From: Aestuariibacter sp. A3R04
Lineage (GTDB): Bacteria; Pseudomonadota; Gammaproteobacteria; Enterobacterales; Alteromonadaceae
Reading direction: 5' to 3'
Assembly: GCF_018860805.1 (NCBI RefSeq)
Contig: NZ_JAHKQR010000001.1
Location: 712,326 to 776,325 of the forward strand
DNA: 64,000 bases
In this document: one piece after another, positions 40,610-48,792 of the stretch
Layout: every line of letters starts with the position of its first letter
Numbering within the stretch: the first letter of the stretch is position 1
The notes under the pieces: generated by a model
The model's input: only the letters and a program-made list of their open reading frames with translations
Told to the model about the DNA's origin: nothing
The model's database searches: none
Made by a program: the position numbers and the translations under genes

Positions 40610-41374
40610 CTAGGGCGCAATGCGCGTACCTGTGTCCTGATTCAATATTGTGCTGATTTCATCGCTCCAACTGGCAATGGTTACCGGACGCCCAAGAGAG
40701 CTCGCTGCGAATAAAGCAGCATCGGTTTTAACCTTCATGCCGTCTGTGATGACACCGCTAGCCACCAGTGTGTCAATTTGTTGCTGATTGAGGTTGCTAA
40801 GTAATTGTTTGTCTGCATCGAGTACGCCTTTCACGTTGGATAGCAGCAATAATTCGCCTTGTACGAGCTGAGCGACAACGGTAGCGGCCTGATCGGCATT
40901 AATATTCAGCAAACGCCCATGGCTGTTTGCACCAATAGAGCTTACCACTGGTAGAAGCGCTTGTTCAGTGAGACTGTTCAACAACGACGGATTACCCGGG
41001 GCCGGCACACCCACAGCGCCGTATTTCTCATCGAGTACTTCACACGTTACCATACTGCCATCTAACAGGGACAGTCCCACCGGTGTCACTCCGGCTTTAA
41101 TTGCCAACGCGCATAACGCTTTATTTGCGCTGCCAGCCAACGTACCGCAAATATAGGGCATGTGTTCGTCGGGCGTAACACGAAGCCCGTCTATTTTCTG
41201 ACTGGGCAAATTCAACGCTGCCATGAGTGTTTCAACCAGCGGTCCACCACCATGAACCAATATAACCGCACGTTGCGTCATGACTTGTTTGACTGAAGCG
41301 AGAAGTTTAAGGGCTGCAGATTCCTCTTCAAGTAATGCGCCGCCCACTTTTATTACAATCGGAGAAAGGCTCAT
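40610..41374 (-). CDS. argB: Acetylglutamate kinase
   Basis: Second step, phosphorylating N-acetylglutamate; 254 aa, the short ArgB form without an N-terminal helix for arginine inhibition. Glycine-rich motifs [10 protein letters not shown] and VHGGGPLVE bind ATP and substrate; [13 protein letters not shown] and KVKTDAAL are also typical. It overlaps argC by 4 bases (translational coupling). Feedback would therefore act mainly at ArgA. Confidence 0.96.
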   Translation of the reverse strand: MSLSPIVIKVGGALLEEESAALKLLASVKQVMTQRAVILVHGGGPLVETLMAALNLPSQKIDGLRVTPDEHMPYICGTLAGSANKALCALAIKAGVTPVGLSLLDGSMVTCEVLDEKYGAVGVPAPGNPSLLNSLTEQALLPVVSSIGANSHGRLLNINADQAATVVAQLVQGELLLLSNVKGVLDADKQLLSNLNQQQIDTLVASGVITDGMKVKTDAALFAASSLGRPVTIASWSDEISTILNQDTGTRIAP

Positions 41375-42390
41375 GCTGGTAACAATCCCTCAGTAATGGA
41401 GAAGCCACTCAACAGATTGGCGCATTGCATCGCCTGAGAAGCCGCGCCTTTCATAGTGTTGTCGATGGCACTGGTAATAACGGCATAACCAGATGCTTCG
41501 TCGAGTTTCCAATGCAGATCTACAAAGGGGGTATTTACCACGTCATCAATTTTCGGGAAACTGTCGCGCAGACGAACCACAGGCTTGCCGTTGTAGGCTT
41601 GCTGATAGGCTTTGTTAAGTTGGTCTGAGGTGGTGCCAGCTTTCACCTTTACAGTAATTGTGGCGAGTATGCCCCGCTTGAAGTTGCCAAGGTGGGGCGT
41701 GAAAATCACACCTGTGCCTAGCCAGGCCTCAATTTCAGGGGTGTGGCGATGACCCAATACACCATACGCCTGTAAGCTAACTTCACAAAAACTGTTTGCT
41801 AATGCTGCTTTTCGTCCCGCACCGCTTACACCAGAGACGGCATTGATAATTGGGCGCATACTGTTATCTATGAGTCCATCGGACACGAGTGGCTTTAAAG
41901 CGCTAAGTGCGGCGGTTGGATAACAGCCGGGTACAGCAACAATGTGAGCCGCAGCTATGTCGTCTGCATACCATTCTGCCAACCCGTATACCGCTTGCGC
42001 AAGACTGTCGGTGGCAGTATGAGGGAAACCGTAAAATTGCTCAAACACTGTTGTGTCTTTTATCCTGAATGCCCCAGATAAATCGAGTATTTTCGCCTTG
42101 CCAGCACTCAGCGCTGGCATCCAGTCGTGACTGGCTTCGTGGGGGGTGGCCAAAAAGACCAGATCCATTGAATTTGCCAGTTCGTTCAGTGTGCTGTCTT
42201 GCATGGGGGTGAGTGTGTAATTACTCAAGTGCGCGTACTGACCGTGCAGTGATGCCAGCGATTTATGCGCGTCAGCACTTTTTTCAGATACGTAGGTACC
42301 TGCCAGGGCCATTGACGGATGGCGATGAACTAAATCAACGAGTTGAGCGCCTGTATAACCACTGGCTCCGATAATTGATACTTTTAACAT
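41371..42390 (-). CDS. argC: N-acetyl-gamma-glutamyl-phosphate reductase
   Basis: NADPH-dependent third step; 339 aa. NADP motif [13 protein letters not shown] at the N terminus, catalytic Cys in [10 protein letters not shown] (about 155), and [13 protein letters not shown] with the catalytic His. I start at ATG giving [11 protein letters not shown], as in E. coli. The frame stays open to a TTG at 42525, but that stretch is leader RNA. No Shine-Dalgarno sequence precedes the ATG; the 40 bases before it are U-rich. First gene of argCBFGHA, behind a long structured leader. Confidence 0.95.
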   Translation of the reverse strand: MLKVSIIGASGYTGAQLVDLVHRHPSMALAGTYVSEKSADAHKSLASLHGQYAHLSNYTLTPMQDSTLNELANSMDLVFLATPHEASHDWMPALSAGKAKILDLSGAFRIKDTTVFEQFYGFPHTATDSLAQAVYGLAEWYADDIAAAHIVAVPGCYPTAALSALKPLVSDGLIDNSMRPIINAVSGVSGAGRKAALANSFCEVSLQAYGVLGHRHTPEIEAWLGTGVIFTPHLGNFKRGILATITVKVKAGTTSDQLNKAYQQAYNGKPVVRLRDSFPKIDDVVNTPFVDLHWKLDEASGYAVITSAIDNTMKGAASQAMQCANLLSGFSITEGLLPA

Positions 42391-42432
42391 AGTGGGAATG
42401 ATTACTATAAAAACGAAAAAAAAATCACTTTC

Positions 42433-42490
42433 TACCTTTGTACACGAATGAAAGGGATACTGGTTTTCACTCGCGTCGCGTACAAAGGTA
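42433..42490 (-). promoter_or_regulatory. Long two-helix hairpin and U tract in the argC leader
   Basis: An 11-bp perfect inverted repeat (42433-42443 with 42480-42490, TACCTTTGTAC/GTACAAAGGTA) encloses a second 9-bp helix (42445-42453 with 42465-42473) that contains one G-U pair only when read as minus-strand RNA. Eight bases after it comes a run of nine U (42416-42424). It has the look of a terminator-like or attenuator structure 40-100 nt before the argC ATG. Confidence 0.6.
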
Positions 42491-42495
42491 AAAAG

Positions 42496-42538
42496 TGTGC
42501 TACCGCAAAAGCACAACCATACCAAATCGTCGGTATGG
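42496..42538 (-). promoter_or_regulatory. Two adjacent hairpins at the end of the leader ORF
   Basis: Hairpin A: CCATACC/GGTATGG (42517-42523 with 42532-42538), 8-base loop. Hairpin B: TGTGCT/AGCACA (42496-42501 with 42510-42515), 8-base loop, followed on the minus strand by C and five U. The upstream ORF covers all of A and ends inside B, so a ribosome on it would prevent both from forming. Confidence 0.5.
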
Positions 42539-42625
42539 AATATGCGATGTGTAGCCAGCCAGGGGAGAGCTAAACTGTTTTACCTTAACAACCTGCTGGT
42601 CGGGCCTGCTGGTTGATTGAATCAT
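42500..42625 (-). CDS. Candidate 41-codon leader peptide upstream of argC
   Basis: Small ORF starting at ATG 42625 with AGGA 7 bases upstream and ending with TAG at 42502-42500. The product is MIQSTSRPDQ...IPYRRFGMVVLLR. It has four Arg codons, all of the less-used AGG, CGA or CGG kinds, including a CGA-CGA pair 10 codons before the stop and CGG as the last sense codon. It lies about 100 nt after the predicted start of transcription and 110 nt before argC. I do not recognise a homologue. Translation and a role in arginine-dependent control are inferred. Confidence 0.45.
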   Translation of the reverse strand: MIQSTSRPDQQVVKVKQFSSPLAGYTSHIPYRRFGMVVLLR

Positions 42626-42728
42626 GAGATTTTCCTGTCAAATTCTCTGTCTTCAACGAAAGAAAAACAGCGCTAAGGCTGGCTTTAAACAGCTATCGTT
42701 TTCTGCAGAGATTACTAAACCGTGTGCT

Positions 42729-42776
42729 ATCATACTCATTGAGAATAATTATGCAATATTTATGTATAATTATTTT
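42729..42776 (-). promoter_or_regulatory. argC promoter overlapped by tandem ArgR boxes
   Basis: Minus-strand promoter TTGCAT (42751-42756) -N16- TATGAT (42729-42734). Two ARG-box-like 14-mers, AGAATAATTATGCA (42742-42755) and TGTATAATTATTTT (42763-42776), start exactly 21 bp apart, matching tandem 18-bp boxes separated by 3 bp. The first covers the -35 and spacer, fitting repression. It also partly resembles a Fur site (11 of 14 positions), but the paired spacing favours ArgR. Confidence 0.6.
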
Positions 42777-42998
42777 ATCTGGTCGTAGTTGTACTGCTAA
42801 ACTAAAACAGTAAAGCGATAAACTGTGACAAAGCGTTGACAGTTAGCGTAATATTTGTGAATGCAAACAAAAAAGCACCGGAAAAAGAAGCCCGTGTTTC
42901 TGCCTGACTCCTGATATACCAATTTCACGGGTTCTGTGTTTACCTTTTTCTACGATATCGGAAAGCTGAGCAGTACACGTATTTTTTAAGGACACAAT

Positions 42999-43409
42999 AT
43001 GAATAAAAAGACAATTGCACTGGTGGCTCACGATCATAAAAAGCCAGAGTTATTGGCGTGGGTAAAAAAGCATATAGAAGCGATGAAGCAGTGTAACCTG
43101 GTGGCAACCGGTACAACGGGGGGCCTTATTGCTGATAATACTGGCTTGGAAGTTGAACGCTACAAAAGCGGTCCCCTTGGCGGTGATCAGCAAATAGGTG
43201 CGCTTATCGCAGAGGGAAAGCTCGACGCGTTGTTTTTCTTTTGGGATCCATTAAACCCTGCCCCACACGATCCTGATGTTAAGGCGTTGCTAAGACTGTG
43301 TTCAGTGTGGAACATTCCTGTGGCATGTACCTCTGCTACCGCTGATTTAGTTATTACGTCGCCGTTGTTTTTCTCCCCGGACCACATTCCGTTTAAGCCC
43401 GACTATTAA
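42999..43409 (+). CDS. mgsA: Methylglyoxal synthase
   Basis: Converts dihydroxyacetone phosphate to methylglyoxal and phosphate, relieving sugar-phosphate stress; 136 aa (E. coli 152, with a longer N terminus). Motifs: [11 protein letters not shown], phosphate-binding [19 protein letters not shown] and catalytic Asp region [18 protein letters not shown]. The start has AAGGA 4 bases upstream. A clear terminator follows. The 220 bp before it belong to the divergent region shared with the arg operon, with a TTGACA at 42836-42841 but no matching -10. Confidence 0.96.
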   Translation: MNKKTIALVAHDHKKPELLAWVKKHIEAMKQCNLVATGTTGGLIADNTGLEVERYKSGPLGGDQQIGALIAEGKLDALFFFWDPLNPAPHDPDVKALLRLCSVWNIPVACTSATADLVITSPLFFSPDHIPFKPDY

Positions 43410-43416
43410 ATGGGGA

Positions 43417-43441
43417 AACAGCCCGTATGCGGGCTGTTTTG
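43417..43441. terminator. Intrinsic terminator after mgsA
   Basis: AAACAGCCCG paired with CGGGCTGTTT, a 4-base loop and a T run; the matching A run on the other side lets it serve the convergent CpxP-like gene, whose stop is 23 bases away. Confidence 0.88.
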
Positions 43442-43463
43442 TGGTTTTAGTATCTGCAGAGTA

Positions 43464-44246
43464 TTAGCTGTGATAACGACGACCTTTACCAGGGCCATGC
43501 ATGGGGCGCCTGTCCTGTAGGATTTCAATTTGTTCCTCGCTCAGTAGTGCTAAAATACTGGCGTGCATCTGCGCTTTTTCTATAGCTCGTTGAACAAATT
43601 GTTGTTTATGACTGTCTAGCAGGGCTGACAGTGCTTCGGCATCAAATGCAGTCTGTCTGATTATCGCTTGTTCCTGTTCTCTTAACGATTCCCAATCGTC
43701 ACGCTCTGCCTCTTTTTGAGACTTGTGAGAAGCCAAGATTTCGGCGATTTGTGTTTGCTGTTCTTCGCTAAGATCGAGTTGAGAAAACGGCCGGGGCAAT
43801 TCGCCTTTTTCTTTTTTCGAGGCTATACGCGCTTGCATATCTGCTTTTCTCTCTTCCATTACCTCATCGAGCTGCACGCGTTGTGCATCGGTCAGAAGCT
43901 GCCATGCATCGTGTTTCAGCTCTGCCAGAGCGATGCGATGGGCTTTGGTTTTCGCCCACTTTTCAGCTGCCTGCTGAGCTATTTCTGTTTCGCTTAGTTC
44001 GGTCAAATTTCCTTTGGATTCGCCACGACGCTTGCCTTTGCGAGCGCCGTCTTTATTACCGCTTTGTTCTTCGTGAAAGGCTCTGACGAGTTGTCTTAGG
44101 GCCTTTTTCTGGTCTCTTTCCAGATCCAGTTGTTGCAATGTATGCATTAAGACCATGCCTTCAGGTGCGTTTGGGCCAGGCTTCGCAAAAACAGGGCTCG
44201 CCAAAAGAATGCCGCCAATCAATGAAGCTATCAGTCGTTTTTTCAT
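43464..44246 (-). CDS. CpxP/Spy-like periplasmic protein with two LTxxQ domains
   Basis: 260-aa exported protein with signal peptide 1-21 (ASPVFA). CpxP and Spy are about 160 aa with two LTxxQ motifs. Here there seem to be two tandem Spy-like helical domains: about 36-130 (degenerate LDLERDQ at 40-46, LLTDAQ at 117-122) and about 155-243 (LDLSEEQ at 157-163, LLSEEQ at 234-239), joined by a basic, Gly/Lys/Arg-rich loop. It is divergent from cpxRA, as cpxP is in enterics, with a CpxR-type repeat between. A role as periplasmic chaperone and Cpx modulator is inferred. GGAG lies 7 bases before the ATG. Confidence 0.75.
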   Translation of the reverse strand: MKKRLIASLIGGILLASPVFAKPGPNAPEGMVLMHTLQQLDLERDQKKALRQLVRAFHEEQSGNKDGARKGKRRGESKGNLTELSETEIAQQAAEKWAKTKAHRIALAELKHDAWQLLTDAQRVQLDEVMEERKADMQARIASKKEKGELPRPFSQLDLSEEQQTQIAEILASHKSQKEAERDDWESLREQEQAIIRQTAFDAEALSALLDSHKQQFVQRAIEKAQMHASILALLSEEQIEILQDRRPMHGPGKGRRYHS

Positions 44247-44382
44247 CGTATTTCTCCACTTAGTGAAAATATCGGCTTATAGTGGCTGGTTGCCAGTTAA
44301 ACCGGAAAAAAACATAAATGTGCTTTTTTCATGTGTCGAATTAAGTGTATGGGCAAATTTTGAAAATGTGTGACCAGGTACT

Positions 44383-44398
44383 GTAAAGCTTTCGTAAA
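44383..44398. promoter_or_regulatory. CpxR-type box between the cpxP-like gene and cpxR
   Basis: GTAAA-N6-GTAAA (44383-44387 and 44394-44398), one base longer in spacing than the E. coli consensus GTAAA-N5-GTAAA. A further GTAAA is at 44436-44440 and a TATAAT at 44442-44447 may be the cpxR -10. The 307-bp gap holds nothing else clear except a possible short ORF just before cpxR. Confidence 0.55.
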
Positions 44399-44553
44399 AA
44401 AGCGATTGATACGTCTTTACACTAGTCTTGTTGGGGTAAACTATAATCAGGAGATTTCCGTGGCAGAGTCCGCTTTTTCAAGGTCCGTCTTGCGCTCAAT
44501 GCCCCTTTACAAAGTGCAGCGCTTTTGTCACACAGTCGTCAGGAGGAAATAAA

Positions 44554-45261
44554 ATGGTTGCCAGTGCCGTAAGTCAAACCATACTTATTATTGATGATGA
44601 TCGCGAACTGACAGATATGCTCGAAGCCTATCTCGAAGGTAGTGGTTACCGAGTTATTGTGGAAAATGACAGCGTAAAAGGTTTGAATCGGGCCACGTCC
44701 AGTGAAAAAGTCGATTTAATATTGTTAGATGTAATGATGCCGGGGCTCGATGGTTTCGAAGTACTGAAAAAGCTCCGCATTACTCATTTAACGCCAGTTT
44801 TAATGCTGACCGCCAGAGGCGATGATTATGACCGCATTCTCGGCCTTGAGCTTGGGGCAGACGATTATCTGCCAAAACCTTTTAACCATAGGGAGCTGGT
44901 GGCGAGGGTAAAGGCCATATTCCGCCGCCTTGATTTAAGCAGTCAGTCGCGTCAGCAGCAGGATCTTAACGTCAATGGCATAGAATTGAGTAATGCCAGA
45001 CAAACTGCCCTGTGTCACGGCCAGCCACTTACGCTTACAAACACGGAATTTTCCATACTACAACTCCTTATGGTTAACGCCGGAGAGCGGGTGACTAAGG
45101 AAGATATTAGCCAAAAAGTACTGGGAAAACCGCTTCAGGCGTTTGATCGCAGCATCGATATGCACGTGAGTAACCTGCGAAAAAAATTGGCAGAAACCAC
45201 ATCTGACGAGAAAATCAAAACGATCCGGGGAGCGGGTTACCTGCTTCGACTATCGTCATGA
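44554..45261 (+). CDS. cpxR: Response regulator CpxR
   Basis: OmpR-family regulator of 235 aa: receiver domain (about 8-122) with phospho-Asp in LLDVMMPGLDG (about 59) and Lys in LPKPF, then a winged-helix DNA-binding domain (about 137-232) ending RKKLAET...IRGAGYLL. AGGAGG lies 7 bases before the ATG. Its stop overlaps the cpxA start (ATGA). The CpxR identity rests on sequence, partner and the divergent CpxP-like gene. Confidence 0.9.
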   Translation: MVASAVSQTILIIDDDRELTDMLEAYLEGSGYRVIVENDSVKGLNRATSSEKVDLILLDVMMPGLDGFEVLKKLRITHLTPVLMLTARGDDYDRILGLELGADDYLPKPFNHRELVARVKAIFRRLDLSSQSRQQQDLNVNGIELSNARQTALCHGQPLTLTNTEFSILQLLMVNAGERVTKEDISQKVLGKPLQAFDRSIDMHVSNLRKKLAETTSDEKIKTIRGAGYLLRLSS

Positions 45262-46622
45262 ACTGGTTGAATCAGGTGAATCCCGCCAGGCGGCTGGTCG
45301 GTCGGTTATTTTTGTGGTTTTGGGTTACCTTCATTGCCACTGCAGCCATTACTTTCTACGCAGTGCGTTTTTTTAGTGAAGCGGTATCTATTGAAACTCC
45401 TAGCGAGCAGGAATTAAATGTAATGCAGAGGACGGTGAAGAATATACTGCGCGCTCAGCGAACAGAAACACAGCCTATGCGAAAACTGTTAAGCCGGGCC
45501 GACCGGGGGGGCCGGCATATGGTTATTGCCGTCGATTTGACAACCGGGCAGGTTATCCGTGACGGCGGTCCTCCCATGCCACTATTGGAACGCCAAGGCT
45601 TTTTGCAACTCGCCTATGAAGATGAACCTATCACTCTGAAAAGAGGTGGGTTTCGCGCTGTAGGACCGGCGAAAATTACAACTAGCAACAAGGAATACGC
45701 GGTATTCGTAGGGTTGCCCGGAGGGCCTCCGAATACCCAGCGTCCTATTATCTATTTTTTAACTACGGCGCTAGTTGTAACTGTATTGCTCTCGTACCTG
45801 TTTGCCCGCTCTTTGGTTAAGCCAATTGACCAACTGCAACAAGCAAGCAAAAAACTGGCTTTGGGCGACTGGCAAACCCGAGTGGAAAAACCCGCAATGC
45901 GCAAAGACGAACTAGGGCATCTGGCTAGGGATTTCAACAGTATGGCCGCTCAGCTTGAAAAGCTGTGGCAGGGCCAACAGCGTTTATTGGCGGACATTTC
46001 TCATGAGCTGCGATCGCCATTAGCGCGCTTGCAAATGGCGGTGGGCTTAGCCCATCAAAAAGGGGTTGACCCACAGTCTCTCCGCCGAATAGAACGCGAA
46101 GCAGAGCGAATGGAAAACCTTATAAGTCAGCTTTTACAGCTCACCAGAGCGGGGGCGAGTAAGCCCGAAATACACCGTATTCCAATAAACGTCTTAATGG
46201 ATGGAATAGTGTCCGACGCAAGGTTTGAGGCGGCAAACCTGAAAAAGCAACTCGTGGTGTCCCCTATGCCTGACGACGACGTACCGGTGAATGCTACGTT
46301 GATCGGCCGGGCGGTAGAAAACGTACTGCGAAATGCGCTGCGACATGCAAATGAAACGGTAGAATTGAGCGTGTATGCAGACGATCAACGTTGGTGGGCT
46401 GCAATTGACGACGATGGCCCCGGCTTGTCTGAGGAAGAGTGTGAGGCAGTATTTGCGCCTTTTTATCGTGCAAGCCTTGCCCGGGAGCGAGAGTCCGGCG
46501 GAGTCGGGCTTGGACTTGCCATTGCAAAAGCCGCTGTGGACATGCATCATGGCCACATTGTTGCGAGCCGCAGCGAACGCGGCGGGTTGCGGGTGGAGAT
46601 CGCCTTACCGCGCAATATTTGA
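45258..46622 (+). CDS. cpxA: Sensor histidine kinase CpxA
   Basis: 454-aa inner-membrane kinase/phosphatase for envelope stress. Transmembrane helix 1 at about 15-37, periplasmic domain about 38-165, helix 2 at about 168-188, HAMP (about 188-242), HisKA with ISHELRSPLARL (His near 252), HATPase_c with NVLRNALRHA, DDGPGLS and GVGLGLAIAKA. It overlaps cpxR by 4 bases, and the pldB gene follows directly. Confidence 0.92.
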   Translation: MNWLNQVNPARRLVGRLFLWFWVTFIATAAITFYAVRFFSEAVSIETPSEQELNVMQRTVKNILRAQRTETQPMRKLLSRADRGGRHMVIAVDLTTGQVIRDGGPPMPLLERQGFLQLAYEDEPITLKRGGFRAVGPAKITTSNKEYAVFVGLPGGPPNTQRPIIYFLTTALVVTVLLSYLFARSLVKPIDQLQQASKKLALGDWQTRVEKPAMRKDELGHLARDFNSMAAQLEKLWQGQQRLLADISHELRSPLARLQMAVGLAHQKGVDPQSLRRIEREAERMENLISQLLQLTRAGASKPEIHRIPINVLMDGIVSDARFEAANLKKQLVVSPMPDDDVPVNATLIGRAVENVLRNALRHANETVELSVYADDQRWWAAIDDDGPGLSEEECEAVFAPFYRASLARERESGGVGLGLAIAKAAVDMHHGHIVASRSERGGLRVEIALPRNI

Positions 46623-46627
46623 GTGTT

Positions 46628-47614
46628 ATGGCCTGGAAAATAACATCAGAAGCACAATTAGACAGTGCGTTACCTGAGATAGCAGCGTTTTGGTCTGAGC
46701 ATGTGGTTACCGGTACTATACCCGGTGTCGATGACGTGCCACTTGCCTACGCATGGTGTGTACCTGCGTCACCGAAAGGGACGGTCGTCATCAGCTCTGG
46801 CCGTATTGAAGCCTATTTAAAGTACAAAGAAGTCATTTACGATTTTTACAACAATGGCTTTGCGGTATTTATCCACGACCACAGAGGCCAAGGGCTGTCT
46901 GGACGCATGAGCGAGAATCCCCATCACGGTTATGTATCATCATTTGATGACTACGTGGCCGATCTGCTGCTGTTTATCGATAATGTTGTGCGCGTACTTG
47001 CTCCGGAAGGCCCCCGCTACCTGCTTGCTCATAGTATGGGGGCTGCCATTGGTGTTCTGACTGCACTGCGCGCTCCTGATGCATTCGAGCGTTTGGTTTT
47101 GTGTTCGCCCATGTTCGGAATTCGGCCTGCGTTGCCCGAGTGGATGACAAGTGCGTTGTTAAACGCATCAATGCGCAAACACACGCGTAAAGGCAGGCAG
47201 ACTGGTTATTTTTTTGGGCAAAGAGACTATGCGCCGGTTCCTTTCAACAGGAACAAGCTGACACACAGTCAGGTCCGCTATGGGTTGTTTCGACAGCTTT
47301 ATAAAGAAAATTCATCAATCCAGCTCGGCGGCGTAACCGTGACTTGGTTGAAAGCCGCTATGTCAGCAATGCGCGAAATTGAAAACCGTATTGGGGGGCT
47401 GTCTGCACCTTGTCTTGTACTAAGCGCGGGCGCAGATGAAGTCGTGGACAATCGCAAGCAAATTCGGGTAGCAGGGCGCCTGCCAATGGGGTCGCTGCAT
47501 ACTATTTCGAATGCGCGTCACGAATTACTCATCGAAACGGATGATATTCGTTGTCCGGTTATGACGCTTATTCTCGATTTTTTGTCCGAACCTCTTCCTA
47601 CTGCCAGTTTGTAA
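46628..47614 (+). CDS. pldB: Lysophospholipase L2-like alpha/beta hydrolase
   Basis: 328-aa alpha/beta hydrolase of the PldB group. Oxyanion region HDHRGQGLSGR, nucleophile elbow LAHSMGAA (Ser near 141), Asp in SAGADEVVDN and His in NARHELLIE. It would release fatty acids from lysophospholipids at the inner membrane. I start at the ATG 5 bases after the cpxA stop; the frame opens at a TTG overlapping that stop. Its place behind cpxA suggests coexpression with envelope-stress genes. Confidence 0.85.
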   Translation: MAWKITSEAQLDSALPEIAAFWSEHVVTGTIPGVDDVPLAYAWCVPASPKGTVVISSGRIEAYLKYKEVIYDFYNNGFAVFIHDHRGQGLSGRMSENPHHGYVSSFDDYVADLLLFIDNVVRVLAPEGPRYLLAHSMGAAIGVLTALRAPDAFERLVLCSPMFGIRPALPEWMTSALLNASMRKHTRKGRQTGYFFGQRDYAPVPFNRNKLTHSQVRYGLFRQLYKENSSIQLGGVTVTWLKAAMSAMREIENRIGGLSAPCLVLSAGADEVVDNRKQIRVAGRLPMGSLHTISNARHELLIETDDIRCPVMTLILDFLSEPLPTASL

Positions 47615-48218
47615 AATCTTACACGTTGTGAAGAATATTTACACGTATTGAATAGTGTGCTTGGTGATATTTTTCACGCTGTGTATTATTGGTATGAGCA
47701 GGGCTTTGAAATAGTTAATTTTTATGAACTTTTACTAAGAAGGTAAAAATAGGAACGGGTTGTGCAATACCTGTCAACAGCAGGCACAGTCTATACGGAA
47801 GCAACGATATACGTATCCGTCGACGGTAGGGTGTGTTATGCAACAGGTGGAACAAAAAAGTGCCCGCAGTGGCACTAACAGTACAACAAAGGCAGAATAA
47901 AATGAAACGAAACACAAAGCTAAAACACATGAAATTACAGGCTGTGGGCGATACCGGGCTTGGCAGTGTTTACGGCCATTCCATGGAAACGACGTTACCA
48001 GTCTCCTTGAGCTTTCCCAGTGTATTACCTTCTTCGTCTGCTCAACGCCGTGCCCGGCGCTGGTTGGCACAATGTAACACAAGCCGGGATCTGCACCCAG
48101 AATAAGGCACGGGCGCACCAAAATTAAGCACTGCATGCTTACAACCGGGAGCGGTACTTGTATCGCGCTCCCGCTAGGCTTATGCTACCGCGCCTTGAAT
48201 ATATAAGCGGTGGCATGC
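47615..48218. other. Intergenic region pldB-trmL
   Basis: About 600 bp. It holds small hairpins (AGTGCC/GGCACT at 47859-47876; GGGAGCG/CGCTCCC at 48147-48172 without a T run) and one possible short ORF, listed separately. A longer minus-strand frame across 47774-48136 has unusual Cys/Phe-rich composition and no start signal and looks spurious. Confidence 0.5.
47902..48105 (+). CDS. Possible small protein, unrecognised
   Basis: 67-codon ORF beginning MKRNTKLKHMKLQAVGD and ending ARRWLAQCNTSRDLHPE, with AAAGG 10 bases before the ATG. The product is basic with a Ser/Pro-rich centre and no signal or membrane segment. It lies in a 600-bp gap with no better candidate. I cannot tell whether it is translated; conservation would be needed to accept it. 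Confidence 0.25.
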   Translation: MKRNTKLKHMKLQAVGDTGLGSVYGHSMETTLPVSLSFPSVLPSSSAQRRARRWLAQCNTSRDLHPE

Positions 48219-48683
48219 ATGTTAGACATTATTCTTTACCAACCGGAAATTCCCCCAAACACAGGTAACATCATCAGGCTTTGCGCAAATACAGGGTTTG
48301 CGTTACACCTGATCGAACCACTGGGCTTCGAGTGGGACGATAAACGGGTTCGTCGAGCCGGCCTCGACTATCACGAGTTTGTCGATGTAAAACGCCATTC
48401 AAGCCTGGATGCCTATCTTCGTGACGCAACGCCTCAACGGTTGTTCGCCTGCACTACAAAAGGAAAGTCTTTTCACAGTGACGTTCATTATCAAAAAGGC
48501 GATGCTTTGTTGTTTGGCCCGGAAACAAGGGGCTTGCCAGATGATATTATTCAGTCGTTACCACCGGAGCAGCGTGTTCGGATCCCCATGTCGCCTGGCA
48601 GTCGCAGTATGAATCTGTCTAACGCTGTGTCGGTGTTCGTGTATGAAAGCTGGCGGCAACTGGGATACGAAGGTGCTCGGTAA
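48219..48683 (+). CDS. trmL: tRNA (cytidine/uridine-34 2'-O)-methyltransferase
   Basis: SPOUT-family methyltransferase of 154 aa modifying the wobble base of tRNA-Leu. Motif 1 is [18 protein letters not shown], motif 2 [11 protein letters not shown], and motif 3 [18 protein letters not shown] with the AdoMet knot. I start at ATG giving [10 protein letters not shown]; an earlier in-frame GTG three codons upstream is less likely. Monocistronic. Confidence 0.95.
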   Translation: MLDIILYQPEIPPNTGNIIRLCANTGFALHLIEPLGFEWDDKRVRRAGLDYHEFVDVKRHSSLDAYLRDATPQRLFACTTKGKSFHSDVHYQKGDALLFGPETRGLPDDIIQSLPPEQRVRIPMSPGSRSMNLSNAVSVFVYESWRQLGYEGAR

Positions 48684-48731
48684 ATCGTGGCGCGTTCTTA
48701 ACCGGGATAATCACAACGTAAATTAGGGTAA

Positions 48732-48746
48732 AGATAATTATTCTCA
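48732..48746 (+). promoter_or_regulatory. Fur-like site upstream of the macAB operon
   Basis: AGATAATTATTCTCA matches the 7-1-7 Fur consensus TGATAAT-N-ATTATCA at 12 of 14 positions. It is 47 bp before the predicted macA GTG, where a repressor would block transcription. Confidence 0.4.
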
Positions 48747-48792
48747 TTCGGGCGTGTGTGCTATGTTAGTTCTTTTACAAAAGGAGGGCATC

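Noticed and set aside
42391..42525. N-terminally extended ArgC beginning at a TTG near 42525
   Set aside because: The extension is U-rich leader sequence giving a Phe/Val-rich peptide with no counterpart in ArgC; the ATG at 42390 aligns with known proteins.
47774..48136. Minus-strand frame of 120 codons rich in Cys and Phe between pldB and trmL
   Set aside because: Odd composition, no start signal, overlaps a more plausible plus-strand small ORF; probably chance.
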